A stretch of 64,000 nt of DNA from an uncultured Lachnospiraceae bacterium (GTDB lineage Bacteria > Bacillota > Clostridia > Lachnospirales > Lachnospiraceae): positions 186,001 to 250,000 of the forward strand of contig CANQNN010000001.1 of the NCBI GenBank assembly GCA_947625205.1, written 5' to 3'. A model generated the notes under the pieces. That model did no database searches. It was not told where the DNA came from and worked only from the letters and a program-made list of their open reading frames with translations. Both the position numbers and the translations under genes were made by a program. Every line of letters begins with the position of its first letter. Within the stretch, counting starts at the first letter, position 1. Below are positions 61,008-64,000 of the stretch, in pieces.

Positions 61008-62114
61008 ATGGTAAAAGAACAGAGTATAAAGGATATTCCCGAAATAAAGGTCCACGGACGCACAACAGAGTGCCGGGAGCCTCTTACGCTCTTCTGGACA
61101 GCATCGGGATTTGAGTGCAATGTGTCCGGAACGGAGTTGTCCGTGGAAGTGGAAGTATCTTACGATGCCTATGAACCGTGGTTCAGCTATACGGTGAACG
61201 GAGACTGGATCGGCAGGCAGATGCTGACGGCGGGCAGATACTGGGTGCCGCTGTTCCGGGGTATGAGCGCGGATAAAGTGAAAAATGTACGCTTTTACAA
61301 AGATTTACAGGCGATGAGCGGCGACGGCAGATCGTATATCCATATTCATGCACTGCGCTGTGACGGAGCGTTTTATCCTGTGCCGGAGAAAAAGCTGAAG
61401 CTGGAATTCATCGGGGACAGCATCACATCGGGCGAAGGGCTTTTCGGGGCTAAGAAAGAGGAAGACTGGATTCCGATGTTTTTTTCCGCACTGAAAAGCT
61501 ATACGTATCTGACGGCGCAAATGCTGGATGCCGAGTACCGCGTGTTCTCACAGAGCGGGTGGGGCGTCTGCAATTCATGGGACAATGATCCCGACTGTGC
61601 GATTCCCAGATACTACAGGCAAATATGCGGCCTCATGCCGGGTGAGACAAGCAGGCGTTTAGGCGCAGATAAACCCTATGATTTTCAGAGCTGGCAGCCG
61701 GATTTTGTCATTGTCAATCTGGGAACGAACGATGCGGGCTCTTTTGACCAGCCGGAATGGGTGGATGAGACGACCGGCAGACATCACAAGATGCATAGAA
61801 AAGAAGACGGTTCCTTCTGTGAGAAGGACGTTGCATTCTTTAAAGACGGCGTAAAGAGCTTCCTGTATACGCTGCGGGAGTGCAATCCGAACGCGCACAT
61901 TATCTGGTGCTACGGGATGCTGGGAACGGACCTGGAGCCGCCTATACAGCGCGCGGTGGCGGATTATCGGAATGAGACCGGCGATGATAAGGTGTCTTAT
62001 CTGCAGCTGCCGGCCATGAATGATGACAGCGCGGGCTCCAGAAGTCATCCGGGCGCGCTGTGCCACGGACAAGCTGCTGAAGTTTTGTGCAAATATATCA
62101 GGACGTTAATGTGA
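61008..62114 (+). CDS. SGNH-type carbohydrate esterase (CE2-like)
   Basis: A 368-residue protein with an N-terminal jelly-roll-like region (about 1-120; W-T-A-S-G-F-E-C-N, F-S-Y-T-V-N-G-D) and a C-terminal SGNH hydrolase (about 135-365): F-I-G-D-S-I-T-S-G-E-G with catalytic Ser, S-Q-S-G-W-G, N-L-G-T-N-D and S-R-S-H-P-G. This layout is that of CE2 acetyl esterases. No signal peptide is seen, so a cytosolic substrate such as an imported acetylated oligosaccharide is plausible. The ATG at 61008 follows AAGGACGG; frame is open to 60927. It overlaps the amidase gene by 9 bp tail to tail. Confidence 0.85.
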   Translation: MVKEQSIKDIPEIKVHGRTTECREPLTLFWTASGFECNVSGTELSVEVEVSYDAYEPWFSYTVNGDWIGRQMLTAGRYWVPLFRGMSADKVKNVRFYKDLQAMSGDGRSYIHIHALRCDGAFYPVPEKKLKLEFIGDSITSGEGLFGAKKEEDWIPMFFSALKSYTYLTAQMLDAEYRVFSQSGWGVCNSWDNDPDCAIPRYYRQICGLMPGETSRRLGADKPYDFQSWQPDFVIVNLGTNDAGSFDQPEWVDETTGRHHKMHRKEDGSFCEKDVAFFKDGVKSFLYTLRECNPNAHIIWCYGMLGTDLEPPIQRAVADYRNETGDDKVSYLQLPAMNDDSAGSRSHPGALCHGQAAEVLCKYIRTLM

Positions 62115-62924
62115 TGCGTCCTGCAGTACGGCGCCTACATCTTTGATAAGCTGTTCCCATTCGTCTTCATGCTCCACGTAATAGAGAGGACACTTCTTGC
62201 CGCCCGCGTCATAGTGGCGCAGAATATCCTGTTCGGTCAGACCGTATTCTCCGCACAGCCATGCCAGCAGGTCGATAAGCGAATCGCGGGTCGATTGGGT
62301 AAAAGCGCCGTCCGCGTCCAGATAACAGCACTCGATGGAGACGGAATCGTTATTTCTTCCCTTGACTGCGTAAGCCTGTTCCTCTAGCGGAATACATTGC
62401 AGGATCTCTCCTTCGTAACCGATGATAAAATGCGCGCTGGCGGAGCGTTCGCCGGTTTCGGCGAGATTGGCGAAATAACTCTTGTTCTGCTTCGCCGATG
62501 TCCCCGGATTGGCGGTGTAATGCACAAAGATATTTTTTACTTTCTTCAGTTTTGTACCCGGTCTGGAATAGTTGTTTACTTCTAACAGATCTACGGTGAA
62601 AAGTGGTTTCTCTATGGGATTGGCCGTATCGGACTGCACGGGCAGAACCTTTTGCCACACAGAGGCCGCGTCATCGTGCTTTCCCGAATGAATGCTTCTG
62701 TATATGAGCCCTGTGAGCTGAAATATCCCCGCCAGAAATAACAGGAATAATGTCAGGACAAGACAGCGTATGAGTATGGCACGGCGCTTTTTAGCCTTTC
62801 TTCTCCGGATGGACTGCACGGGCCTTCCTGCGCGGGGTTGACGCTGCGCAGGCTTGCGTTTTGGCGCTGTGATTTCCCACAGCTGTAATTCCGGTTCGGT
62901 TTTCTTTTGTCTGCTTTGTTGCAT
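62106..62924 (-). CDS. Membrane-anchored N-acetylmuramoyl-L-alanine amidase
   Basis: A 272-residue protein: a strongly basic cytoplasmic N-terminus (about 1-48), one TM helix (about 49-72), then an amidase_2/PGRP-like domain (about 120-265) with zinc ligands in I-F-V-H-Y-T-A-N-P and I-L-R-H-Y-D-A-G-G-K-K-C-P, and S-A-H-F-I-I-G. It should cleave stem peptides from peptidoglycan on the outer face. The long basic tail before the TM is unusual. Convergent with the esterase gene. Confidence 0.9.
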   Translation of the reverse strand: MQQSRQKKTEPELQLWEITAPKRKPAQRQPRAGRPVQSIRRRKAKKRRAILIRCLVLTLFLLFLAGIFQLTGLIYRSIHSGKHDDAASVWQKVLPVQSDTANPIEKPLFTVDLLEVNNYSRPGTKLKKVKNIFVHYTANPGTSAKQNKSYFANLAETGERSASAHFIIGYEGEILQCIPLEEQAYAVKGRNNDSVSIECCYLDADGAFTQSTRDSLIDLLAWLCGEYGLTEQDILRHYDAGGKKCPLYYVEHEDEWEQLIKDVGAVLQDASH

Positions 62925-63077
62925 TTTATACCTGCTTATGTATGATCTGGTCTGGTCTGTTTTGCGGATCTGCTGCGAAATACTTCGGTCTGTCGCAGCC
63001 GCCGTAAAAACGCTTCTATATATTAGACGCCGGTCCTTAATAAAAGGTGTCAGAAATTCTTAATTTTAGGTTAATTC

Positions 63078-63106
63078 TTGAAACGCCGCATTCTCTCTGA
63101 TATGAT
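63078..63106 (+). promoter_or_regulatory. Sigma-A promoter of the small conserved gene
   Basis: TTGAAA (63078-63083), 17-base spacer, TATGAT (63101-63106). Confidence 0.65.
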
Positions 63107-63190
63107 AATATTGGTGAAAATCTGCAGCAGCATTGCGAAAATGGCCGGAAAGATAGGCGAAGCGGATGTCCGGCCGGTGTGGGAAAAGAT

Positions 63191-63424
63191 ATGTTCGGAG
63201 CGATTGGAAAATCTAAAAAACATAAAGAGACGCCGTCTGCCGTTTACGATCCTGCGCGATATAAGGCGGTTATCCGGTGCAGCATCTGCACGGGAGAACA
63301 GGTCGCGGGTTTTCAGGATATACGGAGCGGCAGGTTTGAGGAAGTGATGCTGATACGCGGGGAAGCCGATCTCAGGCAGTTCAAGGAACTGTATGGGGTC
63401 ACTGAGATTACAAAGGTGTATTAG
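63191..63424 (+). CDS. Small conserved protein with C-S-I-C-T-G-E-Q motif
   Basis: A 77-residue protein of a type common in Lachnospiraceae and sometimes labelled aspartate dehydrogenase without basis. It has V-I-R-C-S-I-C-T-G-E-Q-V-A-G-F near the middle, an E-V-M-L-I-R block and an end Y-G-V-T-E-I. The C-x2-C pair may bind a metal, but a full four-ligand site is not seen. The ATG at 63191 follows GGGAAAAG; GTG 63179 would add four residues. Function unknown. Confidence 0.75.
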   Translation: MFGAIGKSKKHKETPSAVYDPARYKAVIRCSICTGEQVAGFQDIRSGRFEEVMLIRGEADLRQFKELYGVTEITKVY

Positions 63425-63430
63425 AAAACC

Positions 63431-63541
63431 ATGATTTCATTCGATAACGATTACATGGCGGAGCAGCTTAAGGCAATATTACATGAACGGATGGATCGCA
63501 CAAATATTTCACAGTTTTACAGGAAAAGGAATCATATCTGA
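63431..63541 (+). CDS. Short open frame, possibly the true 5' end of the next gene
   Basis: 36 codons (M-I-S-F-D-N-D-Y-M-A-E-Q-L-K-A-I-L) with host-like codon use, ending in TGA inside the 5' end of the next gene, whose frame is offset by one base. One extra A in AAAA at 63524-63527 would join the two frames. Either a sequencing or real frameshift, or a chance leader. Confidence 0.35.
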   Translation: MISFDNDYMAEQLKAILHERMDRTNISQFYRKRNHI

Positions 63542-64000
63542 CGGATCGCGCAAGGACAGGGCTACCCGGAGTGACCGCCTGCTGAAAAGAGCCGGACCGG
63601 AACCGGAGCTCTCCGGCGCCGGACGGCCCGGTATGCCGGAAGCCGTGAAGACGGTTGACAGGAAAGAATTTGAGAAGACCGTCAATGAACGCATAAAAAG
63701 TGCGGACTGCCGGGGGTGTCTTCTGGTCAGCGATGTGGACAGATATAAGAAGCTTGGCAGTATTTACGGGCGTGACGCGGCGGACGCAGTGCTGGTGCGC
63801 GTGCGGGAGATGCTGTGCGGCATATCGGACACAGACGGCAGAACAGGCTGCAGCGATAAAGACCGGTTCATCCTGTGGCTGCCGGAGGAGCAGCAAGATG
63901 CCGTTTCCGGCATACGCAGGCGGATCGGGGAGGTAAATGATAGGCTTCTGCATCCGCAGGGAGGCATACCGCCGGCAACCGTCAGCGTGGGGATAGCTTT
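63483..64000 (+). CDS. Degenerate GGDEF-domain protein, 3' end beyond window
   Basis: About 172 residues up to the window end. A variable N-terminus is followed by a GGDEF-like fold: L-L-V-S-D-V-D-R-Y-K-K-L-G-S-I-Y-G-R-D-A-A-D-A-V-L matches the first half of a diguanylate cyclase, but the signature is C-S-D-K-D-R-F, so no cyclase activity is expected; it may bind or sense nucleotides. The A-T-V-S-V-G-I-A-F block closes the visible part. ATG 63483 follows AAGG by 9 bases; see the preceding entry for an alternative start by frameshift. Confidence 0.7.
   Translation, partial: MNGWIAQIFHSFTGKGIISDGSRKDRATRSDRLLKRAGPEPELSGAGRPGMPEAVKTVDRKEFEKTVNERIKSADCRGCLLVSDVDRYKKLGSIYGRDAADAVLVRVREMLCGISDTDGRTGCSDKDRFILWLPEEQQDAVSGIRRRIGEVNDRLLHPQGGIPPATVSVGIA

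Overview
The window looks like a chromosomal segment of an anaerobic, spore-forming Firmicute of the Lachnospiraceae type (order Eubacteriales). This rests on the HydF fragment (FeFe-hydrogenase maturation), sporulation sigma-H, class III fructose-1,6-bisphosphatase, YerC, DUF1836, MgtE, a BceRS-BceAB module, a T-box and a lysine riboswitch, with GC near 50 percent. The genus is not determined. The bulk is ordinary core genome; the stretch from about 49.6 to 56.1 kb is accessory.

Layout. 1-6.1 kb: the end of hydF, then a membrane EAL/degenerate-GGDEF protein and a hybrid histidine kinase, probably one signalling operon, meeting purC tail to tail. 7.2-9.5 kb: an OPT peptide transporter overlapping a PqqD-like protein. 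9.6-12.5 kb: an ECF S component, coaX and coaBC, a likely pantothenate-to-CoA module. 12.6-19.0 kb: ispF, a cysteine T-box, cysE, cysS, mrnC, rlmB, a repeat-bearing SGNH hydrolase, sigH and tRNA-Thr; this follows the Bacillus order except that the SGNH gene sits where yacP is expected. 19.1-27.3 kb: a HAD hydrolase, a small coiled-coil protein, a class A PBP, YigZ, MgtE and TypA. 27.5-32.9 kb: a double-OB SSB-like protein, a corrinoid adenosyltransferase, a lysine riboswitch with dapA and dapB, and fbp. 33-47.9 kb: a low-complexity lipoprotein, a eukaryote-type HisA, a cold-shock protein, a polytopic membrane protein, a catalytically dead M23-like protein, YerC, DUF1836, an orphan HPt, an orphan ABC binding protein, tRNA-Gly, a DMT permease, a chemotaxis receptor, a PspA plus SPFH/zinc-ribbon pair, PcrA and a small acidic membrane protein.

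48.0-52.1 kb: rlmD carries a C-terminal extension of different base composition and is followed by two small genes, parA and a truncated parB. I read this as the remnant of an integrative element inserted at the 3' end of rlmD. 52.1-56.1 kb: an L,D-transpeptidase-like protein, two tandem paralogues of an unrecognised family, and two aberrant metallophosphoesterases; this is the least explained stretch. 56.2-60.8 kb: a BceRS two-component system and its BceAB transporter, with a candidate operator of two GTCAC half sites spaced by two helical turns. 60.9-64.0 kb: a CE2-like SGNH esterase, a membrane-anchored amidase, a small conserved protein and the start of a degenerate GGDEF gene cut by the window end.

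The best hunting leads are a 19-bp sequence placed identically over the -35 element of two neighbouring cell-envelope genes (35.04 and 36.71 kb), the tandem paralogue/phosphoesterase cluster, the PqqD-OPT pair, the VSGNDT repeat hydrolase in the yacP slot, and the rlmD-anchored element remnant. I found no CRISPR array, rRNA operon, complete prophage or intact transposase.
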